Of a DNA stretch of 64,000 bases, positions 34,709 to 43,477 are shown one piece after another. The first letter of the stretch is position 1; every line of letters starts with the position of its first letter. The DNA is from Clostridia bacterium (GTDB lineage Bacteria; Bacillota; Clostridia; Christensenellales; DUVY01). The DNA lies in NCBI GenBank assembly GCA_026001225.1, contig BNZQ01000001.1, positions 21,186-85,185 on the forward strand. The letters run 5' to 3'. A model generated the notes under the pieces. It was given only the letters and a program-made list of their open reading frames with translations, ran no database searches and was not told where the DNA came from. The translations under genes were made by a program, and so were the position numbers.

Positions 34709-36990
34709 AGGAATTGGACAAGTCGCTGCGGCTCGATCCCAAGAACACGGAAGCGGTTGCCAAGAAAATGGACTCGCTTAAAACCGCCGTAGGGACGGCG
34801 GCGCAAAAGGTCGCTCTCTTAAAGCAAAAGCAGGATGAGGCGAACAGAGCGTTTGCTCGCGGGGACATTTCGGCGGCGGAGTACAAAAAGATTGAACTTT
34901 CGGTCATAAAGGCGGAAAATGAGGTCAAGGGGCTAAACGCAGAAATCGTCAAGACGCAAAATTTGAAAGCGGACGCGGTGGCGGGTTCATTCGATAAACT
35001 CACCGCAGGACTCAATAAGGCACAAGCCGCTTCCGCTAAACTTGCTAAGGCGGCGGCTGTGGTTCTCGGTGCGCTCACGGCGGCGGCAACGGCGTTCATA
35101 ATGGTCGGCAACGACACAATCGTGCCGAGGGAGTCCGACGGCGCGTTAAAGGTTGCCGACACAAACGAAACCGAACTCACCGCCGACACGGCCGATTACG
35201 GCGAAACCGTCAACACAGGTTTCAAAGCGACGATTAGAAACATAATCCGCAAGATAAAGGGCTTGTTCGTAAAGACGGCGGTGAACGAAACCGCGATAAC
35301 CGCCGAAGCCGAAAGGGCGCGGACGGCGGAGAGCGGAATCACCGCCGGCATTTCGACAGAGGCGACGAGGGCGCAGGCGGCGGAGCAAAACCTCGCCGAC
35401 GGCATAGCGGCGGAAACGGGTCGCGCGACGCAAGCCGAACAGCAAAACGAAACCGCCGTTCAAGATGAGATCGCGCGGGCGCAAGCCGCCGAAGCCGCCA
35501 AGGTGGACAAGGTAACGGGCAAAGGACTTTCAACCGAGGACTACACTCCGGCGGAGAAAACCAAACTCGCGGGACTTGAAAAGAATCACGCGAAGACGAC
35601 TGTGGAATACGGCGCGGCAAGTAAGACGGTTTACGGTCACGCTAAGTTCTACGGCAACGCAAACGGTGACTCGACGGAACTGCTCGCAAACCCAACCTAT
35701 GAGCATTTTTACAACAGCGCGTTTGACTGTAACGACTATAAGACGGCGGGGCGTATTTACCAAAACCACGCGCGGAGCGGAACGGGCGCGACAATCAACG
35801 GTCCCTTGGGCAATGCGGCGGATAAGTTCTGCTTAGAGGTTTACACAATCCCCGGCGACAGCGCGACGGTTCTGCAACGCTATATTTCTATTACGAATAA
35901 CCGTGAATTTGTACGCAAATACAGCGGGACATGGAGCGGGTGGCAGGAATTCGCTTTCAAATCCGACATTGCGTCAAGCGCGGCAATCGAAGCCATGACT
36001 TACAAGGGGGTGTGGTCGGCAACGGCAACGTATAAAAAAGGCGACGCGGTCGTGGGCGATACGGGCGTAAGCGGCGTTGACGCGTTATCGACATGGGTAT
36101 CCTTGGTTGACGACAATATAAACCGCATTCCGCCGACAGCCGAAAGCGACAGTTACTGGCGGATTATCGGTTCATACGGTACATCGGGCTTCATAGGGCG
36201 TTGCCGTTATCCCGAGGTATATATTGTCGGCTCGAACGAAACCTCACTCGCTAAAAAGCGTGGACTTATTCTTACCGACATCGACCCGTACAATCAAAAA
36301 AGCATTTGGAACACCCTCGCGGTCTTGCGCCCGACGGTCGGACAGATAACCTCCGAGGCGAACAACGACTACATCGTTTACGAAAAAGACGGAAAGTTGT
36401 ACGACAGTCGCGGTTTGTTGGCGGCGCAATCGGATGTTGGCGGCGCGGGCGGTAATGCGCCGAAGTATTCATCAGAGCTGCAACAGCTGTCGGACAGGAT
36501 TCAGAGCGTTGAAATGAGTATAAGCAATTACGATATGCGCCTTATGAGCTTGGAGTCGCCGTCTTACGGTATGGATTTATCCCAACGGATATCCAACTTG
36601 GAAATGCAGATGAGCGGTAACAACGACTTATCGTGGCGGTTAAGCAGTTTGGAAACGCAGCTCGGCGGGATTTCCGATTTGTCATGGCGGTTAAGCAACA
36701 TAGAATCGCAGCTGATCGGAACGTCCGATTTGTCTATGCGCCTAAGCAATCTTGAAATGCAAATGAACGGCGGCGATACCCATATGCAGTTGCAAAACCT
36801 GTCTATGCGGCTCGACAGTATCGAAATGCAATTGAGCGGCAACAGCATACAGGATATGTCGTGGCGTTTGATGAATCTTGAATCACAGTTAAGCGGCGCG
36901 AATATCGGTATGCAAATATCCGACATGAGCATGAGGATTGACGACCTGCAAAGGCAAATACAGGATTTGTCGGCAAGACTGCCGATATAG
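34618..36990 (+). CDS. Chimeric phage tail protein: tape-measure N-terminus fused to tail-fibre C-terminus
   Basis: Residues 1-~160 are the helical start of a tail tape-measure protein (DNKVKVLNKTLRD, LDPKN, a coiled coil, then AAATAF entering a hydrophobic segment). From VGNDTIVP (nt ~35098) the sequence switches to tail-fibre type: an Ala/Glu-rich coiled coil with repeated AEQN/AEAER units, KGLSTEDYTPAEKTKLAGLE, a pyocin-knob-like region (RKYSGTWSGWQEF, residue ~440), then a beta-rich part. Residues ~615-790 are a repetitive coil of LSWRLSNLExQLxG units. A normal tape measure would be longer and uninterrupted, so several tail genes seem deleted between. GAGGAGG precedes the ATG. Confidence 0.75.
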   Translation: MAVEIARSLEEIDNKVKVLNKTLRDSSNETKELDKSLRLDPKNTEAVAKKMDSLKTAVGTAAQKVALLKQKQDEANRAFARGDISAAEYKKIELSVIKAENEVKGLNAEIVKTQNLKADAVAGSFDKLTAGLNKAQAASAKLAKAAAVVLGALTAAATAFIMVGNDTIVPRESDGALKVADTNETELTADTADYGETVNTGFKATIRNIIRKIKGLFVKTAVNETAITAEAERARTAESGITAGISTEATRAQAAEQNLADGIAAETGRATQAEQQNETAVQDEIARAQAAEAAKVDKVTGKGLSTEDYTPAEKTKLAGLEKNHAKTTVEYGAASKTVYGHAKFYGNANGDSTELLANPTYEHFYNSAFDCNDYKTAGRIYQNHARSGTGATINGPLGNAADKFCLEVYTIPGDSATVLQRYISITNNREFVRKYSGTWSGWQEFAFKSDIASSAAIEAMTYKGVWSATATYKKGDAVVGDTGVSGVDALSTWVSLVDDNINRIPPTAESDSYWRIIGSYGTSGFIGRCRYPEVYIVGSNETSLAKKRGLILTDIDPYNQKSIWNTLAVLRPTVGQITSEANNDYIVYEKDGKLYDSRGLLAAQSDVGGAGGNAPKYSSELQQLSDRIQSVEMSISNYDMRLMSLESPSYGMDLSQRISNLEMQMSGNNDLSWRLSSLETQLGGISDLSWRLSNIESQLIGTSDLSMRLSNLEMQMNGGDTHMQLQNLSMRLDSIEMQLSGNSIQDMSWRLMNLESQLSGANIGMQISDMSMRIDDLQRQIQDLSARLPI

Positions 36991-37003
36991 GAGGGAACAC
37001 GGA

Positions 37004-37291
37004 ATGGAAACAGCGCTTTTGATACTGCTGCCGATACTAACGGCAGGTTGCACGGTGGCGTCGTTTTTGATAGCGAGAGCGTCCGAGGCGAAGAAAAAAG
37101 GCGAAACGAGCGGCGCGTTGCAGAAAGACATCGAATACATAAAGCAGTCGCTCCAAAGCCTCATAACCGCTCAAAAGCTCATCAGCGACAAAATGGACGG
37201 CTACCTCGAACGGCTCATCGTAGCCGAGCAGAGCGCGAAAGCCGCGCACAAGCGGCTTGACGACTTGACAAAGCAAAACCAAAACCAATAA
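37004..37291 (+). CDS. Small phage protein with N-terminal membrane segment and coiled coil
   Basis: GGAGGGAAC precedes the ATG at 37004, and the product has 95 residues. An N-terminal transmembrane helix (residues ~3-24, LLILLPILTAGCTVASFLI) is followed by a charged coiled coil to the end. It sits between the tail-fibre ORF and the holin, a common place for holin-associated or spanin-like proteins. Family not recognised. Confidence 0.65.
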   Translation: METALLILLPILTAGCTVASFLIARASEAKKKGETSGALQKDIEYIKQSLQSLITAQKLISDKMDGYLERLIVAEQSAKAAHKRLDDLTKQNQNQ

Positions 37292-37312
37292 AAAAAATAG
37301 GAGATTTTCAAA

Positions 37313-37621
37313 ATGGATAACTTATTGCAAATCGTGTCCGTACCCGTCATAACGGCGGTGGTTTACGGCGCAATGGAACTCTACAAGCACGTCGCGAACG
37401 GCAACGAAAAATTCATTCGGCTGATACCCGTTACGGCGATAATTTTGGGCGCTGTTTTAGGTGTTGTCGCTTTTTACGCCGCCGAAGAGGTCATAGCGGC
37501 GGATAACGTGTTCACGGCAATTCTTATCGGCGGCGCGTCCGGCTCCGCCGCAACCGGCGGCAACCAAATCATCAAGCAACTACTGAAAGGCAAAGAGGAT
37601 AAGGGGGAAAAGAACGAGTAG
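37313..37621 (+). CDS. Phage holin
   Basis: The 102-residue protein has two or three membrane helices (around 8-25, 38-58 and 66-85), GGASGSAATGGNQIIKQL, and a charged C-terminal tail KGKEDKGEKNE. This matches a family of Bacillota phage holins that form membrane lesions for lysis. No endolysin follows; a recombinase region begins instead, so the lysis cassette is incomplete. GGAG precedes the ATG. Confidence 0.75.
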   Translation: MDNLLQIVSVPVITAVVYGAMELYKHVANGNEKFIRLIPVTAIILGAVLGVVAFYAAEEVIAADNVFTAILIGGASGSAATGGNQIIKQLLKGKEDKGEKNE

Positions 37622-37633
37622 TTAGTTAAGCAG

Positions 37634-37759
37634 GTGCAAGTCAATGAATTCGGTTGTTTGCAGATAAGCGTTAAAAGACCGGAAAAGACAAACGGCGTTA
37701 GATTTCGCTGTTTTTCACGCATTATCGGCATATTGTGCGGCGCGGTCATATATGTATAG
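37634..37759 (+). CDS. Possible 41-residue ORF upstream of the recombinase
   Basis: A GTG-started frame encodes a short basic peptide with a hydrophobic C-terminus (IIGILCGAVIYV). The ribosome site is weak. Small ORFs commonly precede large serine recombinases in Clostridia, but this one is not recognised. Confidence 0.3.
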   Translation: MQVNEFGCLQISVKRPEKTNGVRFRCFSRIIGILCGAVIYV

Positions 37760-37789
37760 AAAGGGACAGGCCGTTAGGAAAGGGGGAAT

Positions 37790-37966
37790 ATGGAATTAAA
37801 CGAGAATAAGTTAAAAATCCGTATCAAATACGAGTTTTATAACCCGAACGAGGGGGATATATCGGCGGCTTTGGGGCATATATTCGGGCGTGCGGTCACT
37901 ATTAAAAAACAAACAAAATTATTGGAAAATCAAGAGATTCCGTTGGACTTCCTGTCGAAAAAGTGA
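37790..37966 (+). CDS. 58-residue recombinase-associated protein
   Basis: GGGGGA lies just before an ATG encoding 58 residues that start MELNENKLKIRIKYEF and end LSKK. It lies 35 nt upstream of the serine recombinase in the same orientation. No family recognised; the good ribosome site and position support a real gene, perhaps a recombination directionality or regulatory factor. Confidence 0.5.
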   Translation: MELNENKLKIRIKYEFYNPNEGDISAALGHIFGRAVTIKKQTKLLENQEIPLDFLSKK

Positions 37967-38001
37967 TATGTTGTTGTCGAAACGGTAAAAGGAGGAGCGC
38001 T

Positions 38002-39522
38002 ATGCGGATAGCGGCGTACTGCCGCGTATCGACGGAAAAAGAAGAACAACTTGACAGCTTAAGCCAGCAGAAGCTCTTCTTTACCGAATATGCGGTTAAA
38101 AACAACCATACTCTCGTGCGCCTATACGCCGACGAGGGTATATCGGGTAAAAGTATCAAAAAACGCGAACAGTTTTTGCGAATGCTGGGCGAGGCGCGGA
38201 ACGGTCTGTTCGATATGGTAGTCGTTAAAGACATCAGCCGCTTCGCGAGAAACACGGTCGATTTCCTGAACAGTATACGCCAGCTCAAGCTCATGGGAAT
38301 AGGCGTGCAGTTCTTGTCTAACAATCAAACGAGCCTCGGGGATTCGGAGTTCGTGCTAACCATATTTTCCGCCCTCGCACAGGAGGAGAGCGCGAACCTG
38401 AGTAAGCGCGTCAAGTTCGGCAAAAACGTCAACGCGCAAAAGGGAAAGGTGCCCAATATCGTATTCGGCTACGACCAAGTCGATAAATTCACATTGAGGA
38501 TAAACCCCGTCGAGGCCGATATCGTAAAAAGAATCTACGGCATGTATCTTAACGGGGGCTTGGGCGCGGCGAAGATCGCGGAGGTTTTGACCGACTCTAC
38601 GGAGGTGCGCCCAAAAAAGAACGGCAGGTGGTCGCAATGCGCCGTGGCGAGAATTCTTCAGCACGAGATATACACGGGCGTCGTGACCAATAAAAAGTCA
38701 GAGGTCGTAGATTTTATCTCGGGTAAACGGCGCGAGTTCGACAGGACGCAATGGCTGCAATACGAAAGGCCGGAGCTTGTCATAATATCTAAGGACGACT
38801 ACGAACGGGCGCAGAAGCTCCGGCTTGATCGGCAAGACCTTTTTAAGAATAATAAGGAACGGCACAGCAACAGTTACCTGTTCAGTACGCTGATTCGATG
38901 CGAGCATTGCGGCTATTCATATAGGCGGCTGTACAGAGAGTTCAAATTTACATCCTATCGGAAATGGACATGCTGCGGCAGACACTTAAAGCTTTGCGAC
39001 AGCCGTGTCATGATAGACGAGAAAGAGCTGCTCGGTCAAATCGCCGAATACTTTCGCAGTATAGTAAAGGATAAGCCCGCGTTCGTGAGGGCGGGACTGG
39101 CGGAGACGGCCGCCGCCCAAAGTGCCGACTGCGACGGGGAACCCGACCTTGCGGAACTTGAAAAGGAGCTTGCGCGACTGAACGCCGCCAAGCAAAAGGC
39201 GATCGATATGTTTACGAACGACGTCATCACGATGGAGGAGTTAAAGCAAAGAACGGCGGGCTTGAAAACGCAAATAGAAAAATTGTCTGAACGGATAGGG
39301 GAAATAAAGGACGGGCGGGCGCAGAGCGAATACGCGCAAAGCACGGAGGAGCGGTACTTAAACCATGTCTACGACAACATTTCGCAAATTATCCGCGACG
39401 GGAATATGACCAACGAAGCCTTAAAACAGGTGATAGAAAAAATAACGGTGAATAAGAACGGTACGGTCAAAATACAGCTCAAAAATTTTGATATTGATTC
39501 GATAGGGCATGGTATATATTAG
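38002..39522 (+). CDS. Large serine recombinase (site-specific integrase)
   Basis: AAAGGAGGAG precedes the ATG at 38002. The 506-residue product has a resolvase N-terminal domain with nucleophile Ser10 (AAYCRVSTEKEEQ), the VVVKDISRFARN block, and LALxQEES-type ALAQEESANLSKRV. A recombinase domain (~160-270) and a zinc-ribbon (CEHCGY..CCGRHLKLC, ~305-345) follow, then a long coiled coil (~380-470). It integrates and excises mobile elements at att sites and seems intact. A fragment of the C-terminus of a second such gene lies at 43149. Confidence 0.93.
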   Translation: MRIAAYCRVSTEKEEQLDSLSQQKLFFTEYAVKNNHTLVRLYADEGISGKSIKKREQFLRMLGEARNGLFDMVVVKDISRFARNTVDFLNSIRQLKLMGIGVQFLSNNQTSLGDSEFVLTIFSALAQEESANLSKRVKFGKNVNAQKGKVPNIVFGYDQVDKFTLRINPVEADIVKRIYGMYLNGGLGAAKIAEVLTDSTEVRPKKNGRWSQCAVARILQHEIYTGVVTNKKSEVVDFISGKRREFDRTQWLQYERPELVIISKDDYERAQKLRLDRQDLFKNNKERHSNSYLFSTLIRCEHCGYSYRRLYREFKFTSYRKWTCCGRHLKLCDSRVMIDEKELLGQIAEYFRSIVKDKPAFVRAGLAETAAAQSADCDGEPDLAELEKELARLNAAKQKAIDMFTNDVITMEELKQRTAGLKTQIEKLSERIGEIKDGRAQSEYAQSTEERYLNHVYDNISQIIRDGNMTNEALKQVIEKITVNKNGTVKIQLKNFDIDSIGHGIY

Positions 39523-39782
39523 ACTTGTATCCAATTACAGGCGTCGGTTTGGATAATGACTCACTGACACAAGCGAGAGGGCTTATTTCCGCCGCATATA
39601 TTTGATGCATTGCGCTGGCTGCATTCCCCGTATTTTGATATTTGCCGCCAATGATTTCCTGCAATTTCGACAACAAACGCATGTAAAACCATACAACTCA
39701 TGCATTTATATTTCTACAATTACAACATTTTACTTGACAAATCGGTTTATCTGAATATAATAGTAAGTATCGGAGGGCTGAT
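39523..39782 (+). promoter_or_regulatory. Post-recombinase gap with promoter of DUF4143 paralogue 2
   Basis: TTGACA (39734-39739), a 16-bp spacer and TATAAT (39756-39761), then GGAGGG before the ATG at 39783. The gap between 39523 and 39733 has only short unsupported frames; an attP-like site would be expected here, but none could be identified by eye. Confidence 0.75.
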
Positions 39783-41045
39783 ATGAAAAAGTATTTAGAC
39801 AGGTTGCTTGATCGAACAATAGAGGAGTCGCTGAAAGAGGCAGGTTGCGTGGTGATAGAAGGTCCGAAATGGTCTGGTAAATCGACCTCGGCAAAAAGGC
39901 TTGCAAAAACTATCGTGGAGTTGCAATGGCCCGCAGTTTATAAAAAATATAAAATATACTCCGACACCGGCGACCCCGCGTTGTTAGAGGGCGAAACGCC
40001 GCTTATGTTTGACGAGTGGCAGATGATTCCGGATTTGTGGGACTATATCCGCGCCGAGGTAGACAGGCGCGGAGGACGCGGACATTTTATCATTACGGGT
40101 TCGGCAAAGCCGAAAGACAATCCGCTCAGGCACAGCGGAATCGGCAGAATGAAAAGCCTTGTGATGCGCCCTATGTCGCTGTGGGAATCGGAGGATTCGA
40201 ACGGTGCGGTATCCATAAAGGAACTTTTTGGAAATCCAAACGCAAGGGCTTCCGGTACCGCAAAGCAAAGCCTTGCGGATATTGCGTTTATTCTTTGTCG
40301 CGGCGGGTGGCCGGAAGCCGTGACAGAATCGGATAAAGCTGTCGCACTCAAACTTGCGGCAAACTATGTAGACAGGCTTGTGCAAACCGATATTGTGGAG
40401 ATAGACGGTATAAAGCGTAACGAAGCGAGGGCAAAAGCCATACTGCGGGCGTATGCGCGGATTATTTCCTCGTCCGCTCCGCTTACGAATATAGTCAAGG
40501 ATATAGAGCTAAAGGAGTTTGTTTCCGACCCGCGAACACTTGAGAAATATGTAAACGCTTATCGGAAGCTGTATGTTATCGAGGACGTTGAGGCATGGTC
40601 ACCGGCACTCCGTTCAAAAGCGACCTTGCGTCGCGCCGACACAAGACAATTTGTTGACCCGTCTATTGCGGCGGCGGCACTCAATGCATCTCCGCAGGAT
40701 TTAGTCAATGACCTAAACACATTCGGATTACTGTTTGAATCGTTAGTCATACGCGATTTGCGGATTTATGCCGAGAGAGTTGACGGTGACGTCTTTAATT
40801 ACCGCGACTCGTTAGGGCTCGAGGCGGATGCTGTTATACACTTGCATAACGGCAAATGGGCGGCTATAGAGGTAAAGCTTGGCGGGCAAGAGGCGATAGA
40901 ACAAGGAGCAAAGCACTTGTTGCGGCTAAAAGAGCGTGTAGACAAGAATGCACCTGAATTTTTACTCGTCATTACGGCAACGGGCTTTTCATATAGGCGT
41001 GAGGACGGCGTGTATGTCGTGCCGATTGGGTGCTTAAAAGACTGA
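39783..41045 (+). CDS. AAA-type ATPase with DUF4143 domain, paralogue 2
   Basis: The 420-residue protein is co-linear with the paralogues at 27204 and 41787. It shares Walker A GPKWSGKSTSAK, Walker B PLMFDEWQMIP, ITGSAKP, MRPMSLWESED, CRGGWPEA, and a C-terminal nuclease-like LEADAVIH...WAAIEVKLG. Its ending, GVYVVPIGCLKD, is identical in all three. A GGAATTTC/GAAATTCC hairpin follows at 41076-41095. It is immediately downstream of the serine recombinase and transcribed from its own near-consensus promoter. Confidence 0.85.
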   Translation: MKKYLDRLLDRTIEESLKEAGCVVIEGPKWSGKSTSAKRLAKTIVELQWPAVYKKYKIYSDTGDPALLEGETPLMFDEWQMIPDLWDYIRAEVDRRGGRGHFIITGSAKPKDNPLRHSGIGRMKSLVMRPMSLWESEDSNGAVSIKELFGNPNARASGTAKQSLADIAFILCRGGWPEAVTESDKAVALKLAANYVDRLVQTDIVEIDGIKRNEARAKAILRAYARIISSSAPLTNIVKDIELKEFVSDPRTLEKYVNAYRKLYVIEDVEAWSPALRSKATLRRADTRQFVDPSIAAAALNASPQDLVNDLNTFGLLFESLVIRDLRIYAERVDGDVFNYRDSLGLEADAVIHLHNGKWAAIEVKLGGQEAIEQGAKHLLRLKERVDKNAPEFLLVITATGFSYRREDGVYVVPIGCLKD

Positions 41046-41113
41046 TTAACGGATGTTGACCAAACAATGAGTCAAGGAATTTCCGGCGAAATTCCTCAAT
41101 GGATAATTGATTT

Positions 41114-41353
41114 TTAAAGTTGGTTTATTCTAATTAGTGAATGAGCCCATAGACAGAACTCGGCGGCGTGGATTGTGTTCAATAACCCAATCCGAACCGA
41201 CGAGGAGGAGATGTTGACGCCTTTTTTCTCGTAACGGCGATACTGTTCAAGCGTAACACCCGCCTTCTTTGCCGTTTCCTCTTGCGTAAGCCCCAATTTT
41301 TCTCTTTGACTTATAAGTATCGCATTTTCCGGAACCATAATTTGCCAAGACAT
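41114..41353 (-). CDS. Small Xre-family HTH protein
   Basis: The 79-residue protein has one Cro/C1 HTH (SQREKLGLTQEETAKKAGVTLEQYRRYEKKG) and little else, ending in GLLNTIHAAEFCLWA. AAGGAG lies upstream of the start on the minus strand. A near-consensus promoter with an operator between -35 and -10 precedes it (41406-41435). The C-terminal coding end is repeated as a remnant at 45207-45248. It may regulate itself and the neighbouring DUF4143 gene. Confidence 0.8.
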   Translation of the reverse strand: MSWQIMVPENAILISQREKLGLTQEETAKKAGVTLEQYRRYEKKGVNISSSSVRIGLLNTIHAAEFCLWAHSLIRINQL

Positions 41354-41405
41354 ACTGAATTAACTCCTTCCAATAAAATTTTGCTCATGATCGAGCCTAC
41401 TATAT

Positions 41406-41435
41406 ATTATATGTCCGAATGGACATACTTGTCAA
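41406..41435 (-). promoter_or_regulatory. Promoter and internal operator of the Xre gene
   Basis: On the minus strand TTGACA (41435-41430), an 18-bp spacer and TATAAT (41411-41406). A dyad TATGTCC/GGACATA around four bases (41410-41427) fills the spacer, the place a self-repressing Xre protein would bind. Confidence 0.85.
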
Positions 41436-41501
41436 GCGAAAATCAGTCGATTTCAATAAAATCTGCAAAAACACACGCCATCCTGTATCGGTGCGTCTTT
41501 C

Positions 41502-41612
41502 TGTCGCATTGCAAATGCGCAAAAAGAGAGCGAAAAACCCAAGAAGTCGGTCTGGACAACCGACTTTTTGCGTTATAGGAGGGTTTTTAATTTTTACAAG
41601 GTTTTGCCGTCC
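41502..41612. repeat. Diverged copy of the 28516-28626 intergenic segment
   Basis: Starts with the same 17-bp core TGTCGCATTGCAAATGC, continues through a hairpin AAGTCGG/CCGACTT (41544-41566) with CTTTTTGCGTTATAGG, and ends with a segment like TTTTACAAGGTTTTGCCGTC. The 28.5-kb copy has the same order. No coding sense is seen in either. Confidence 0.7.
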
Positions 41613-41732
41613 TTTGCCATCATGCACAAGCAGGTTAATATTATACGTTTAAGAACAATGAAAATTCGACAAGATACGCATTGTAAATAAGCCAAATGGA
41701 ACATCAGGTTTGAGCCAAAGCATACATTTGTC

Positions 41733-41760
41733 TTGACAAATATGTTTTTTAGAGTATAAT
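41733..41760 (+). promoter_or_regulatory. Promoter of DUF4143 paralogue 3
   Basis: TTGACA (41733-41738), a 16-bp spacer and TATAAT (41755-41760), the same arrangement as for paralogue 2, then AAGGAGGAGT before the GTG start. Confidence 0.85.
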
Positions 41761-41786
41761 ATATAGAGTGAAGGAGGAGTATTTCG

Positions 41787-43085
41787 GTGAATCAAAACGT
41801 TGAAAGCTTATACTTAGACAGACTTATTGACCCCGCGATTGAAACGGCATTGAGTACCGCAGGCTGCGTAGTTATCGAGGGTCCGAAATGGTGCGGTAAA
41901 AGTACCACGGCAAAACGCTTTGCCAAAACGGTTGTGGAACTCGCAAAGCCAAGCACATACCGTCAATATAAGTTGTATGCCGATTTCGGAGACGATGAAT
42001 TGCTCCGGGGCGAAAAGCCGCTCCTGTTTGACGAGTGGCAGAAAATACCCGACCTTTGGGATTATATCCGCGCCGAGATTGATTCAAAAAGCGGTCAGCG
42101 CGGTCAATACATTCTTACCGGCTCCGCCCGTCCGGTAGAGAACGGCGGAAAGGATAACAAAAGGCACAGCGGAACTGGGCGAATCTTAAAAGTCGTTATG
42201 CGCCCGATGTCGCTGTGGGAATCGAAAGACAGCACGGGCGAGGTCAGTCTTTCGGATTTGTTTGACGGGGCGACCCGCGCCGGCGGTAGGCAAAAACAAA
42301 CCATTAGAGAAACGGCGTATTTATTATGTCGCGGCGGTTGGCCCGAAACGGTTATCGAGCGGGATAAGGATAAAGCGTTGTTATTATCCGCTAAATATGT
42401 TTCCTCTCTGATAGAAACCGACATAGTGGAACTTGACGATATTAAGCGCAATCCGACGCGCGCAAGAGCAATCCTAAGATCATACGCACGCAATATTTCC
42501 GCGCCGGCAAAGTTAACGACTTTGCAACAGGATTTAGAGGTCAATGATTCGGCGTTGGATACGAGAACTTTGGATTCGTATATAAATGCATTTAAGAAAT
42601 TGTTTGTTATCGAGGATATAGAGGCTTGGTCTCCGAAACTCCGCTCGTCTACGGCATTACGCACTGCGGATACGAGACAATTTGTTGACCCGGCGATCGC
42701 CGCCGCCGTGCTTGGCGCTAAACCGGACGATTTAATCTCAGACCTCAATACTTTCGGGCTGTTGTTTGAATCCATGTGCATACGCGACCTGCGCGTCTAC
42801 GCCGAACGCTTGAACGGTAATGTGTTTAATTATCGCGATAAGACGGGACTTGAAGCCGATGCTATTATCCATTTAGATAACGGCAAATGGGCGGCTATTG
42901 AAGTAAAACTCGGCAGTGACGATGCGATAGAGCAAGGCGCAAAGCACTTGTTAGAGCTTAAAGGCAGAGTAGATACCGAAAAAATGAAACAACCGTCTTT
43001 CTTAATGGTTATGACTGCATCGCCGTATGCCTACCGCCGTCCCGACGGCGTATACGTCGTGCCGATAGGGTGCTTGAAAGATTAA
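41787..43085 (+). CDS. AAA-type ATPase with DUF4143 domain, paralogue 3
   Basis: A GTG start with AAGGAGG six to seven bases earlier gives 432 residues. Motifs are Walker A GPKWCGKSTTAK, Walker B PLLFDEWQKIP, ILTGSARP, MRPMSLWESKD, CRGGWPET and C-terminal LEADAIIH...WAAIEVKLG. It is closer to paralogue 1 in the first half (identical Walker A; shared KDSTGEVSL) and in its 3' flank. The shared termini suggest duplications within the mobile island. Function is unknown; ATP-driven action with a nuclease-fold domain is inferred. Confidence 0.85.
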   Translation: MNQNVESLYLDRLIDPAIETALSTAGCVVIEGPKWCGKSTTAKRFAKTVVELAKPSTYRQYKLYADFGDDELLRGEKPLLFDEWQKIPDLWDYIRAEIDSKSGQRGQYILTGSARPVENGGKDNKRHSGTGRILKVVMRPMSLWESKDSTGEVSLSDLFDGATRAGGRQKQTIRETAYLLCRGGWPETVIERDKDKALLLSAKYVSSLIETDIVELDDIKRNPTRARAILRSYARNISAPAKLTTLQQDLEVNDSALDTRTLDSYINAFKKLFVIEDIEAWSPKLRSSTALRTADTRQFVDPAIAAAVLGAKPDDLISDLNTFGLLFESMCIRDLRVYAERLNGNVFNYRDKTGLEADAIIHLDNGKWAAIEVKLGSDDAIEQGAKHLLELKGRVDTEKMKQPSFLMVMTASPYAYRRPDGVYVVPIGCLKD

Positions 43086-43102
43086 CGGATTCAAATCTTA
43101 TC

Positions 43103-43145
43103 GGGCGCGCCATAGTTGTCCCTTTATTTGTCGCATTGCAGATGC
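43103..43145. repeat. 3'-flank repeat, copy after DUF4143 paralogue 3
   Basis: Nearly identical to 28490-28532, including the TGTCGCATTGCA(g)ATGC core at 43129-43145. A recombinase C-terminal fragment starts directly after the core. Confidence 0.75.
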
Positions 43146-43148
43146 ACA

Positions 43149-43291
43149 AAAACACTGTCTATGATAATATCGTGCAAATCATCCGCGAGGGTAAAATGAC
43201 AAACGAAATCTTAAAACAGGTCATCGATAAAATATCGGTCAATAAAAACGGTACGATCAAAATACACCTCAAAAAATTTTTACCCGACTGA
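43149..43291 (+). pseudogene. C-terminal fragment of a large serine recombinase
   Basis: The frame encodes VYDNIVQIIREGKMTNEILK, continuing QVIDKISVNKNGTIKIHLK. It aligns residue by residue with the C-terminus of the recombinase at 38002 (VYDNISQIIRDGNMTNEALK, then QVIEKITVNKNGTVKIQLK). The catalytic and zinc domains are absent. This shows that a second, related element was once here. Confidence 0.85.
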
Positions 43292-43477
43292 AGGGGCGGG
43301 GCGACAGAGCGGCGGAAAAGTTTAGACAATTCATAAAGTCAAATTGCGCCAAATCATAAAATGCGCTTTTCGATTTGTGTTTAGTTGTTTAGTTGTTCAG
43401 TTCTTTTGTTCACTGTTTACTTATTCATATATAGTTGTTGAATAATATAGTATTCATACGGGTTCTTCTTTTACACA

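Noticed and set aside
34618-36990. Diversity-generating retroelement target at the tail-fibre end
   Set aside because: No reverse transcriptase or template repeat is present in the window.
39479-39682. 67-codon minus-strand ORF overlapping the recombinase end
   Set aside because: No ribosome site or family match; overlaps the real gene's 3' end.
39523-39733. attP site of the serine recombinase
   Set aside because: No clear paired core could be found by eye elsewhere in the window.
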